Origin: Mycolicibacterium austroafricanum | Lineage (GTDB): Bacteria > Actinomycetota > Actinomycetes > Mycobacteriales > Mycobacteriaceae | Direction: 5' to 3' | Assembly: GCF_000612725.1 (NCBI RefSeq) | Contig: NZ_HG964453.1 | Coordinates: forward strand, 207,010-271,009 | Length of the DNA stretch: 64,000 bases | In this document: one piece after another, positions 1 to 6,898 of the stretch | How the letters are laid out: every line of letters begins with the position of its first letter | Position numbering within the stretch: position 1 is the first letter of the stretch | Notes under the pieces: generated by a model | The model's input: the letters and a program-made list of their open reading frames with translations, nothing else | Database searches by the model: none | What the model was told of the DNA's origin: nothing | Made by a program: the position numbers and the translations under genes

Positions 1-2
1 GC

Positions 3-338
3 AAGGCGTTCGGCACCCCGGTGGCCTCGTTTCAGAACACCAAGTTCGAGCTTGCGGCCTGCTCGACCGAGGTGGAAGCCGCCCAGGCGATGCTGGACCG
101 GGCCGTCTCGCTGCATGTCGAGGGGGAGCTCTCCGGCGCTGACGCGGCCAGGACCAAGCTGTTCTGCACCGAGATGCAGCAGCGGGTGGTGGACCGCTGC
201 CTGCAGTTGTTCGGCGGCTACGGCTACATGATGGAGTATCCGATCGCCCGGCTGTACACCGATGCGAGAGTGGCCCGGATCTATGCGGGCACCAGCGAGG
301 TGATGAAGGTGATGATCGCCAAGTCGCTCGGCCTCTGA
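3..338 (+). CDS. Acyl-CoA dehydrogenase, C-terminal part (cut by window edge)
   Basis: The frame is open from the first complete codon, so this is the 3' end of a gene starting outside the window. The 111 visible residues are the C-terminal helical domain of a FadE-type acyl-CoA dehydrogenase, a flavoenzyme forming the alpha,beta double bond of acyl-CoA thioesters. Seen directly: FGTPVASFQNTKFELA, then LFGGYGYMMEYPIAR, then YAGTSEVMKVMIA. The glutamate of MMEYP is at the position of the catalytic base in medium-chain acyl-CoA dehydrogenase, and AGTSEVMK is the usual FAD/CoA-contacting C-terminal segment. The protein therefore looks intact as far as it can be seen. Substrate unknown. Confidence 0.93.
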   Translation, partial: KAFGTPVASFQNTKFELAACSTEVEAAQAMLDRAVSLHVEGELSGADAARTKLFCTEMQQRVVDRCLQLFGGYGYMMEYPIARLYTDARVARIYAGTSEVMKVMIAKSLGL

Positions 339-340
339 GT

Positions 341-389
341 GATTTCGGTGTAGTTGGTCTCGCCCACGTTGACCAACGACGCCGAAATC
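341..389 (+). terminator. Strong hairpin after the acyl-CoA dehydrogenase
   Basis: Arms 341-359 and 371-389 pair at 17 of 19 positions around an 11-base loop, starting three bases after the stop codon at 336-338. There is no T tract, as is common for mycobacterial terminators. Placement between two genes on the same strand, just before a recognisable promoter, suggests transcription termination or mRNA 3' end protection. Confidence 0.6.
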
Positions 390-429
390 GCGACGTGACA
401 CCCGTCAAGAAATTTGTAAGCTGAGACCC

Positions 430-458
430 TTGTCACAGCGGCCAAACCTACCTACTGT
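430..458 (+). promoter_or_regulatory. Probable sigma-A-type promoter for the TetR gene at 493
   Basis: TTGTCA at 430-435 and TACTGT at 453-458 are separated by 17 bases, close to the mycobacterial housekeeping promoter pattern. The GTG start of the TetR gene lies 35 bases downstream with GAGGAG at 483-488 as ribosome binding site. Confidence 0.45.
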
Positions 459-472
459 GTGTTCACTAGGTT
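445..472. promoter_or_regulatory. Inverted repeat overlapping the TetR promoter (possible operator)
   Basis: AACCTA at 445-450 and TAGGTT at 467-472 are exact reverse complements, and the flanks CCAA and GG extend the similarity imperfectly. The repeat spans the putative -10 hexamer of the TetR gene, the usual position of an autoregulatory TetR operator. Inference only; the 16-base spacer is long for this family. Confidence 0.35.
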
Positions 473-492
473 GGTTCAAGCCGAGGAGATGA

Positions 493-1134
493 GTGTCAGC
501 CCCCGAGTCCGCCGCGTCCGATCTGGGCAACGCCAAGAGGCCCTACGCGACGCTGTTCGCCAAAGGTGAGGACCGCAGACAGCGGATCCTGGCGGTGGCG
601 GAGCGGCTGCTGGCACGCAACGGGTGGCGCAGCACGTCCCTCGCGCAGATCGCCAGGGAGGCGGGCGTCACCCCTGCGGGACTGCTGCACCACTTCGAAT
701 CCAAAGAGCAGCTGCTCAATGCGGTGCTCGACGCGCGCGACGCCGATGACGACGCGCATGCCGACCGGTCCGGCGACCTCATCGCCGAGCTCACCCGGGT
801 GCCCAAGCGCTTCGAACGGTCACCCGAGCTGGTCGGGACGTTCATGGTGCTGCTGGCCGAGAACCTCGCCCCCGACGCGCCGCTGCACGACCGCCTGCAC
901 CAGCGCTACCGTGCCGCGGCGGACATCATCAAAGACCTCATCACCCGCGGTCAGCAAAAAGGGCTGTACCGCAAGGACTTCGACGCGGCCACCAAGGCCA
1001 CGGAGATTCTCGCCTTCATCAACGGAATGGAGATCCAATGGTTACTCGATCCTTCAATCCCGCTGACCGAGGTGTACCAGGGGTACGCGGAGTCGCTGGC
1101 TCGAGACCTGGCGGCGCAGCCGAGCCCGACATGA
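493..1134 (+). CDS. TetR family transcriptional regulator
   Basis: A 213-residue regulator. Residues about 29-76 form the N-terminal TetR helix-turn-helix: RILAVAERLLARNGW, then SLAQIAREAGVTPAGLLHHF and KEQLLNAVLD. The C-terminal helical domain, which would bind an unknown ligand, has no recognisable signature. The GTG start at 493 is chosen because GAGGAG lies five bases upstream and because the alternative ATG at 489 is out of frame. The stop overlaps the start of the next gene (ATGA at 1131-1134), so the two are translationally coupled. The target is unknown; the gene itself and its coupled neighbour are the nearest candidates. Confidence 0.92.
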   Translation: MSAPESAASDLGNAKRPYATLFAKGEDRRQRILAVAERLLARNGWRSTSLAQIAREAGVTPAGLLHHFESKEQLLNAVLDARDADDDAHADRSGDLIAELTRVPKRFERSPELVGTFMVLLAENLAPDAPLHDRLHQRYRAAADIIKDLITRGQQKGLYRKDFDAATKATEILAFINGMEIQWLLDPSIPLTEVYQGYAESLARDLAAQPSPT

Positions 1135-1634
1135 GGTACCGGCTCGACGTCGTCGCCCCGAACGTGGCTGACGCCGTGCGGTGCGCGGGTGGCTGGGTCT
1201 ACGACCGCGTCATGGCGGGGTGGGACGTCACGGTTCTGGTCGGAGCCGACGAAGACGTGCGTCCGCTGGAGATCCTCGGCGCCGCCACCCTGGACCTGGA
1301 ATCGGTCCTGGCGGCGTGGGAGCAGCGTCCGCATCCCCAGACCGTTGCGGTGGCCGCCGGCCTCTTCGGCCGTGACGAGCGGGTGCGCCGCGGCGTGCTC
1401 GGTGCGCTGGAACAGGGCGGCACCGAGGTGACGTTGTGGGGTGGGCCGGTGCCGTCCGAACTGGGCGGCAGCGTCGATCCGGTCCAACACCGCCTCAGCG
1501 CGGCTGCCCGCGCGTTCAAGGCTGCGGCGCTCGCGGCGGCCTGCGGTGCAGCCACCGAACCGGTCGGGCTGAGCGAGACCTTCTGTTGCGGCATGATGGC
1601 GTCGGTCGCCGCGGACCTGGTCCCGGCCAGCTGA
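1131..1634 (+). CDS. Conserved hypothetical protein coupled to the TetR regulator
   Basis: A 167-residue soluble protein with no signal peptide or membrane segment. It starts at the ATG overlapping the TetR stop (ATGA). I do not recognise the family. Visible features are an alanine/valine-rich alpha/beta pattern (TVLVGADEDVRPLEILGAA, TEVTLWGGPVPSELG) and a cysteine pair near the C-terminus (SETFCCGMMASV). The tight coupling to a regulator and isolation from the convergent minus-strand genes suggest a dedicated partner of the TetR protein or of its response, which is inference. The frame is well supported by the overlap and by high-GC third positions. Confidence 0.75.
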   Translation: MRYRLDVVAPNVADAVRCAGGWVYDRVMAGWDVTVLVGADEDVRPLEILGAATLDLESVLAAWEQRPHPQTVAVAAGLFGRDERVRRGVLGALEQGGTEVTLWGGPVPSELGGSVDPVQHRLSAAARAFKAAALAAACGAATEPVGLSETFCCGMMASVAADLVPAS

Positions 1635-1637
1635 GAT

Positions 1638-2603
1638 TCAGCTCAGGTCGATGACGACCTTGCCGATCGCGCGGCCGTCGCTGACGTGGCGCAGCGCAGC
1701 TACGGTGTCGTCCAGCGAATACACCGCGCCGACATGGGGTTTGACTCGACCCGAGACGAGCAGCTCGCGCAGCTCCACCTCGTTGCGGGTGAACTCGTCG
1801 GCGGGGACGTCCTGGAACTGAAACCCCAGCACGTGGACTCCCTTGATGAGAACCAGGTTCAGTGGGATGCGGGGGATGACCCCCGAGGCGAACCCGACGC
1901 TGACGAAGCGACCGCCCCTGCCCAGTGAGCGCAGCGCAGGTTCGCTGACGTCGCCCCCGACGGGGTCGACCACGACGTCGGCGCCGTCGGGAATCGCCTG
2001 CCGCAGCGCCTGCCGCAGCTCGCCGTCTCGGTGGTTGATCAGCGTCGCAGCGCCGTAACCGCCTGCCACAGCCAACTTCTCGTTCGAGGAAGCCACTGCG
2101 GTGACGCGCGCTCCGAGCGCCACGCCGAGTTGGACCGTGGCCAGCCCGACGCCGCCGCCGGCGCCGAGAACCACCAGCTCGTCACCGGCCGACAGCCGTG
2201 CCGTCGATCGCAGCGCGTGATACGCCGTGCGGTGCGCGACGCCGAATGCGGCCGCGGTCCGCGCGTCGACGCCGTCGGGGACCGGGGTCAGGCCGGCGGC
2301 GTCGGCCACCACCCGTTCGGCGAACGCGCCGAACATCCCGGTCCCGGCCACCCGCTCGCCGACCGTGAAACCCGTTGTGTGTGGCCCGATCTCGTCGACC
2401 ACGCCGGTGAACTCGCTGCCGGGGACGAAGGGGGGTGCCACGCTGACCTGATAGGAGTCGGCCACCAGCAACACGTCGGGAAAGTTGACGGCAGCGGCTT
2501 CGACACGCACCACGACCTGTCCGGGCCCGGCACTCGGTTCCGGCCGCTCCTCGACGCGCACCACCTCGGGAGGCCCGTACTGCGGACACACCGCGGCCCT
2601 CAT
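1638..2603 (-). CDS. Zinc-independent MDR-type NADPH:quinone oxidoreductase-like protein
   Basis: 321 residues, the normal size for the quinone oxidoreductase branch of the medium-chain dehydrogenase/reductase family. Seen: N-terminal GroES-like domain with VNFPDVLLV and PGSEFTGVV, a nucleotide-binding GAGGGVGLATVQL segment and the C-terminal GRAIGKVVIDL typical of the family. The cysteine/histidine zinc ligands of alcohol dehydrogenases are absent. It would reduce quinones or alpha,beta-unsaturated carbonyl compounds with NADPH. It is the last gene of the minus-strand run TetR - acyl-CoA dehydrogenase - kinase-like protein, 7 bp after the kinase gene, so it is probably co-transcribed. Confidence 0.9.
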   Translation of the reverse strand: MRAAVCPQYGPPEVVRVEERPEPSAGPGQVVVRVEAAAVNFPDVLLVADSYQVSVAPPFVPGSEFTGVVDEIGPHTTGFTVGERVAGTGMFGAFAERVVADAAGLTPVPDGVDARTAAAFGVAHRTAYHALRSTARLSAGDELVVLGAGGGVGLATVQLGVALGARVTAVASSNEKLAVAGGYGAATLINHRDGELRQALRQAIPDGADVVVDPVGGDVSEPALRSLGRGGRFVSVGFASGVIPRIPLNLVLIKGVHVLGFQFQDVPADEFTRNEVELRELLVSGRVKPHVGAVYSLDDTVAALRHVSDGRAIGKVVIDLS

Positions 2604-2610
2604 GGCCGCG

Positions 2611-3642
2611 TCAGCCCCGGTAATCCGTGGACTCGGCGAGTTCGGCGGCCGAGGCCATCAGGCCGGTCACCACCGGCCCGAACGCCAGCAGCTTCTCGTC
2701 GTCGCCGGCCCGCTGGAAGCCCTGCTCGAGCACGATCGCCAACTTCCACTTCGCCAGCACCAGGTAGTAGTCGAGATCGTCGACCTGGCGGCCCGACACC
2801 TCGGCGTAGTGCGCGACGACATCGTCGCGTGACGGCATGCCCCGCATGTCGACGTAACCCATCTCGGACGGTTCAGGCGCGTCGGTATGTTCCGGCCACG
2901 ACTGCACCATCCATCCCAGGTCCAGCTTCGGGTCGCCGACAGTCCCCATCTCCCAGTCGACGATGGCCGCCAACTGCGCGGGAGCCCCGTGGCGGTACAT
3001 CACGTTGGCGAACTGGTAGTCGCCGTGCATCAGGCCGGGGATGAAGTCGAGTGGCTTGTGGGCGCGCAGCCAGTCGGTGGCCACCTCGAGACCCGGCAGG
3101 TCGCGCCTCTTGATGCGTTCGAGAAACCCGATCCAGCGGTCGACCTGTCGTTCGTGGAAGCCGTCCGGGCGGCCCAGATCCTGCAGGCCCTTGGCTCGCC
3201 AGTCCACCTTCGACAGCAGCGCGATGCCCTCGGCCAGTTGATAACTGAGCCCCGGCCGGGTCGACACGTCGCTGTCGAAGGGCTCGGGCCACTTTCCGTG
3301 GGTGTCCATCGGGGACCATCCGTCGACGAAGCCCATCAGGTAGAACGGGCGACCCAGCACCGACGCGTCCGTGCAGACGCCGACCGCCGCGGTGTGGGGG
3401 ACATCGGTGCCGTCGAGCGCCTCGATGATGCGCCATTCCCGCAGGATGCCCTTGTCGCGGTCCGACGGCGCACCGGGTGGCGGCATCCTCAGCACGCAGT
3501 GGTGGTCCCCCCGACGGATCTCGAAGATGACATTCTGCGTGCCGCCCGACAGGAAGCGGGCAGCCAACGGTTCACCCTTGCCGGGATATCCGGAGTTGTC
3601 CATCCAGTCGGCGAGCCGGGCGGTGTCGAGGGATTCGCTCAC
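2611..3642 (-). CDS. Aminoglycoside-phosphotransferase-like kinase, ACAD10/11-partner type
   Basis: 343 residues with an APH/choline-kinase fold. Seen: LSGGTQNVIFEIRRGDHHCVLRMP (glycine loop and lysine-equivalent region), the catalytic loop HGDYQFANVMY and the metal-binding IVDWEMGTVGDP. In human ACAD10/ACAD11 this kinase is fused to an acyl-CoA dehydrogenase, and together they convert 4-hydroxyacyl-CoA through a phosphorylated intermediate. Here the two are separate adjacent genes with a GTGA overlap at 3639-3642, so a 4-hydroxyacyl-CoA route is a reasonable inference. The GTG start at 3642 is chosen because of that coupling; a longer frame upstream only overlaps the dehydrogenase gene. Confidence 0.9.
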   Translation of the reverse strand: MSESLDTARLADWMDNSGYPGKGEPLAARFLSGGTQNVIFEIRRGDHHCVLRMPPPGAPSDRDKGILREWRIIEALDGTDVPHTAAVGVCTDASVLGRPFYLMGFVDGWSPMDTHGKWPEPFDSDVSTRPGLSYQLAEGIALLSKVDWRAKGLQDLGRPDGFHERQVDRWIGFLERIKRRDLPGLEVATDWLRAHKPLDFIPGLMHGDYQFANVMYRHGAPAQLAAIVDWEMGTVGDPKLDLGWMVQSWPEHTDAPEPSEMGYVDMRGMPSRDDVVAHYAEVSGRQVDDLDYYLVLAKWKLAIVLEQGFQRAGDDEKLLAFGPVVTGLMASAAELAESTDYRG

Positions 3643-4937
3643 AGGTTGCCGACCTCGTTTTCCAGGTACTCCGCGTATTTCGCCCGTGCCGCTTCGCGTT
3701 TGGCCGGGATCCACTCCGAGGGCCACAGGCCCTCGGCCGGCCGGTAGTCGCGCAGTACCTGCTTGGCGACGGTCGTCTTGTGCACCTCGGTCGGCCCGTC
3801 AGCCAGCCCCATCACCGCGGCACCGGTCACCATGCCGAGGAAGGGGACCTCGTTGGTGACGCCGAGCGCGCCGTGAACCTGCATGGCCCGCCAGGCGATG
3901 TCGTGCAGCACTGTCGGCATCACGACCTTGACCGCGGCGATGTCCTTACGGACCTTCTTGTAGTCGTTGTACTTGTCGATCTCCCAGGCGGTGTAGAGCA
4001 CCATCAGCCGGAACTGCAGCAGTTGGGCGTAGGAGTCGGCGATGTAGCCCTGCACGAACTGTTTGTCCGACAGGCGGCTGCCCTGCGTCTCGCGGCTGAG
4101 CGCGCGCTCGCACATCATGCCCAGGGCCTTGCGGGACAGGCCTATGGTGCGCATCGCGTGGTGGATGCGGCCACCGCCGAGGCGGGTCTGCGCGATGACG
4201 AACGCCTGCCCCTCACCGCCGAGCAGTGCCTCCGCGGGCACCCGCACGTTGTCGTAGTGGATCAGCGCGTGCGAACCGTGCTCGGCGCCTTCGCCGTAGA
4301 GGCCGATGTTGCGTTCGATCTTCACCCCGGGTGTGTCAGTGGGGACGAGGAACATCGACATCCCTTGGTAGGCACTGACTTCACGATTGGTGACCACCAT
4401 GACGATGAGGAACGACGCGGTGGCCGCGTTCGAGGAGAAGAACTTCCAGCCATTAATGACCCAGTCGTCGCCGTCGCGCACGGCGCTGGTGGTGAACATG
4501 GTGGGATCGGCACCGGCGTGCGGTTCGGTCATCGAGTAGCAGGAGAACAACTCCCCGTCCAACAGCGGACGCAGGTACTTCTGTTTCTGTTCCTCGGTCC
4601 CGTAGTGGGCGATGATCTCGGCGTTGCCGGTGTCGGGCGCCTGACAGCCGAAGATGACCGGCGCCCACTGGGAGCGGCCCAGGATCTCGTTGAGCAGTGC
4701 AAGCTTGAGCTGGCCGTACCCCTGGCCGCCGAGGTCGGCGCCCAGATGCGTGGCCCACAGACCGCGGCGGCGCACCTCCTCCTTGAGAGGGTCGATCGCC
4801 CTGCGCCGCTCGCCGTCCAGCGGCACGAACTGCTGATGGGGAAACGCGAGGTCGAGCGGCTCGACCTCCTCCCGGACGAATTCGTCCGCCCAGTCCAGGA
4901 CTTTCTGATACTCAGGGTCGGTCTCGAAACTCCACAT
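3639..4937 (-). CDS. Acyl-CoA dehydrogenase (ACAD11-like)
   Basis: 432 residues, the long form that accompanies the phosphotransferase-like kinase. Domains run N-terminal helical, beta (CYSMTEPHAGADPTM, then WVINGWKFFSSNA) and C-terminal helical, with MQVHGALGVTNEVPF carrying the expected catalytic glutamate and LADGPTEVHKTTVAKQV near the end. The ATG at 4937 has an excellent AAGGAGG eight to nine bases upstream. The frame stays open further upstream but that part only shadows the TetR gene. The TetR stop lies 26 bases inside this gene, so both are transcribed together. Likely role: flavin-dependent step of hydroxy- or branched-acyl-CoA breakdown. Confidence 0.95.
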   Translation of the reverse strand: MWSFETDPEYQKVLDWADEFVREEVEPLDLAFPHQQFVPLDGERRRAIDPLKEEVRRRGLWATHLGADLGGQGYGQLKLALLNEILGRSQWAPVIFGCQAPDTGNAEIIAHYGTEEQKQKYLRPLLDGELFSCYSMTEPHAGADPTMFTTSAVRDGDDWVINGWKFFSSNAATASFLIVMVVTNREVSAYQGMSMFLVPTDTPGVKIERNIGLYGEGAEHGSHALIHYDNVRVPAEALLGGEGQAFVIAQTRLGGGRIHHAMRTIGLSRKALGMMCERALSRETQGSRLSDKQFVQGYIADSYAQLLQFRLMVLYTAWEIDKYNDYKKVRKDIAAVKVVMPTVLHDIAWRAMQVHGALGVTNEVPFLGMVTGAAVMGLADGPTEVHKTTVAKQVLRDYRPAEGLWPSEWIPAKREAARAKYAEYLENEVGNL

Positions 4938-5589
4938 GCGGCCTCCTTGCCGTGTATCCGTTGACGAGCGTGCAGATGTCAGCCGTGACGACCTCGGCGA
5001 ACGAGCGCGACCCGAACGCTCCGGCCGCCCAATGCCGGGCGCCCTCGCTGACCATCGTCTGCGCCAGGTAGGCCAGATGGGCGGTATCGACCGTGCCGGG
5101 CAGCTTTCCGTCGGACCTGGCCCGGGTGAAGAGCTCGGTGAACATGTCGGCGTCCACATCCGGCGGGCTGCCGTCGGCCATGATGCGGTGCTCGTGCCGG
5201 TAACCCTCAAGGATCGTCTCGATGATCAGTTCTCTGGGGTTGCGGGCCATCGAGCGTTCGAACGCGGTCAGCGCCGCCGAGACGACGGACTCGATCTCGT
5301 AGGGCTTCTTCAACAGCGCGTGGATCGTCCGGTGCGCGGACTGCGTGGACAGGACGCCGACCTCGAAGAGCACGTCTTCCTTGCGCGGGAAGTAGAAGTA
5401 GAAGAGCGCTTTGGAAACTCCGGCCGCGGTGCAGATGTCGGCGACGGTGGTGGTGGCGTAGCCCTTGGTGCGCCACAGCGCCATCGCGGCCTGAACCAGC
5501 ATGCGCTTGGTCTCTCGGGACCTCGCACGCTGGAAAGAGGCTCGACGCTGACCGTGGTCAGGTTGCGTATCGGGCCGGGTAGCCGCCAC
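4912..5589 (-). CDS. TetR family transcriptional regulator
   Basis: About 225 residues from the GTG at 5589. The TetR helix-turn-helix is clear: MLVQAAMALWRTKGYATTTV, then ADICTAAGVSKALFYFYFPRKEDVL. The frame stays open to 5784, but the extra residues are low-complexity and run through the promoter region, so the GTG start is preferred; TTG/GTG alternatives exist. It is the first gene of the minus-strand operon with the acyl-CoA dehydrogenase, kinase and MDR reductase, overlapping the dehydrogenase by 26 bp. It probably represses its own operon in response to a fatty acyl-CoA-like ligand, which is inference. Confidence 0.87.
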   Translation of the reverse strand: MAATRPDTQPDHGQRRASFQRARSRETKRMLVQAAMALWRTKGYATTTVADICTAAGVSKALFYFYFPRKEDVLFEVGVLSTQSAHRTIHALLKKPYEIESVVSAALTAFERSMARNPRELIIETILEGYRHEHRIMADGSPPDVDADMFTELFTRARSDGKLPGTVDTAHLAYLAQTMVSEGARHWAAGAFGSRSFAEVVTADICTLVNGYTARRPHVEFRDRP

Positions 5590-5623
5590 ATCGTGAAGAT
5601 AACAGGCAAAATCATGGGAGCCA

Positions 5624-5646
5624 ATAGTTGACCGAAGCCTAACTAT
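5624..5646. promoter_or_regulatory. Inverted repeat upstream of the TetR operon (possible operator)
   Basis: ATAGTT at 5624-5629 and AACTAT at 5641-5646 are perfect reverse complements 11 bases apart. They lie in the 84-bp divergent region between the TetR operon (minus) and the small membrane protein gene (plus). Position fits an operator for the TetR protein; not otherwise supported. Confidence 0.4.
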
Positions 5647-5673
5647 GGGTACCTGAAGATCGTCCTCGGCAGA

Positions 5674-5922
5674 ATGGGTCGCATGCGTGTGCTGAGGGCC
5701 GCCGCGTTGGTGTTCGCCCTGCTGGCGTTCGTCGCCGGAGGGCTCCAGCTGGCGGCGTTCTTCTCGGCCGGGTTTGTGCGGCACCTGATCGTCGGTGTGT
5801 TCGCGTGTTCGGTGGGTGTCTCGGTCGGCGTAGCAGCCGTCGCGTCGATCGTGCGGTCCCGGCGAATGTCGTCAGAACTCCGAGACGACCGAGGCCAGGA
5901 ATTCCGCCGTCCGCTCCCGTGA
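5674..5922 (+). CDS. Small two-helix membrane protein, unknown function
   Basis: 82 residues (79 from the second ATG at 5683). Two hydrophobic stretches, about residues 8-31 and 36-61, separated by FSAGFVRH, suggest two membrane helices. A charged, arginine-rich tail follows. The last 51 bases overlap the 3' end of the convergent LLM gene, so the tail might be shorter if the start or stop is misjudged. I do not recognise the family. The frame has a plausible amphipathic composition, not the arginine/proline-rich pattern of spurious high-GC frames, which is why it is kept. Confidence 0.5.
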   Translation: MGRMRVLRAAALVFALLAFVAGGLQLAAFFSAGFVRHLIVGVFACSVGVSVGVAAVASIVRSRRMSSELRDDRGQEFRRPLP

Positions 5923-6825
5923 TCGGCGCCGCGAAGCGGGGTCGTCGCCGAGCGGCACGATACGGGCGGCGAGATCGGTGACCCCGGCGTCGCGGTAGGC
6001 GCGCAGCCGGTTCAGCACGCAGGACTCGTCACCGGCGGCCATCGTGTCGCCGACGTCTGCGGCGTCGCCGTGCTCGAGCAGCGCGACGTAGTTGGGGGAG
6101 AAGTGGGCGTGCCCGAGGAGCTCACTCGCGTAGCGCTGTGCGGCGTCGACGTCGCCGGGCGCGCACACCGCGACGGGAACCCCGGCGACCACACGGGGTG
6201 CCGGGCGGCCCGCTGCGTGCGCGGCGGCGGTGATGCGCGGTGCGACATGCTCGGCGATCGCACGCTCGTCGGCCATCCACAGGATGGTGCCATCGGTACG
6301 CTCCCCGGCGATCCGCAACATCGTCGGTCCGAGCGCCGCCAGCAGGACCGGCGGGGAGAGGTCGCTCACGTCCACCGGGCTGTGCACACGGAAGCTGTCG
6401 TTGTCGACGTCGACCTGCCCCGGCCCGTCGAACGCAGCGGTCAGCACCTCGAGGTGATCACGCAACTCCCGCACCGGTCGCTGGTAGGGAATTCCCAACT
6501 GCCCGTTGATGATCCAGTCATGAGAAAGTCCCAGGCCGAGTGTGAATCGCCCGCCGCACGCCGCGTTGGTCGTCAACCCCTGCTGCGCCAGGATCATCGG
6601 ATGCCGAGTCTGGATCGGGACCACCGCGGTGCCGAGTTCGATGGTGGTGGTGGAGGCGCCGAGCAGCGCGAGGGCCGTCATCGCGTCCAGGTAACCCGGT
6701 ACCTGCGGGAACCAGAAGGAGCTGAACCCGAGTGCTTCGGCTGCGGTGCCGTCGGTGATCACGCCGTCAAGTCGGTCCCGCCGCGGCCGATCTCTGTCCG
6801 AGCCGACCATCAGGCCGATACGCAT
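5872..6825 (-). CDS. LLM class F420-dependent oxidoreductase
   Basis: 317 residues with the bacterial luciferase-like TIM barrel. Seen: MRIGLMVGSD at the N-terminus, TIELGTAVVPIQTRHPMILAQQ, then GRFTLGLGLSHDWIINGQLG and PPVLLAALGPTMLRIAGERTDG, the canonical segments of mycobacterial F420-dependent LLM enzymes. In these organisms the cofactor is usually F420, with substrates from glucose-6-phosphate to hydroxylated lipids; this one is unknown. It reads away from the NorD-like gene that ends 74 bp upstream, in the same direction, so it could be the distal gene of that operon or have its own promoter. Confidence 0.9.
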   Translation of the reverse strand: MRIGLMVGSDRDRPRRDRLDGVITDGTAAEALGFSSFWFPQVPGYLDAMTALALLGASTTTIELGTAVVPIQTRHPMILAQQGLTTNAACGGRFTLGLGLSHDWIINGQLGIPYQRPVRELRDHLEVLTAAFDGPGQVDVDNDSFRVHSPVDVSDLSPPVLLAALGPTMLRIAGERTDGTILWMADERAIAEHVAPRITAAAHAAGRPAPRVVAGVPVAVCAPGDVDAAQRYASELLGHAHFSPNYVALLEHGDAADVGDTMAAGDESCVLNRLRAYRDAGVTDLAARIVPLGDDPASRRRSRERTAEFLASVVSEF

Positions 6826-6898
6826 GACACTCTTCTCGTCTCCTTCGAGGATCTGCGGTCGCCGGGCACGGGAACCTCCGCCACGGAGCGAATGTCAA

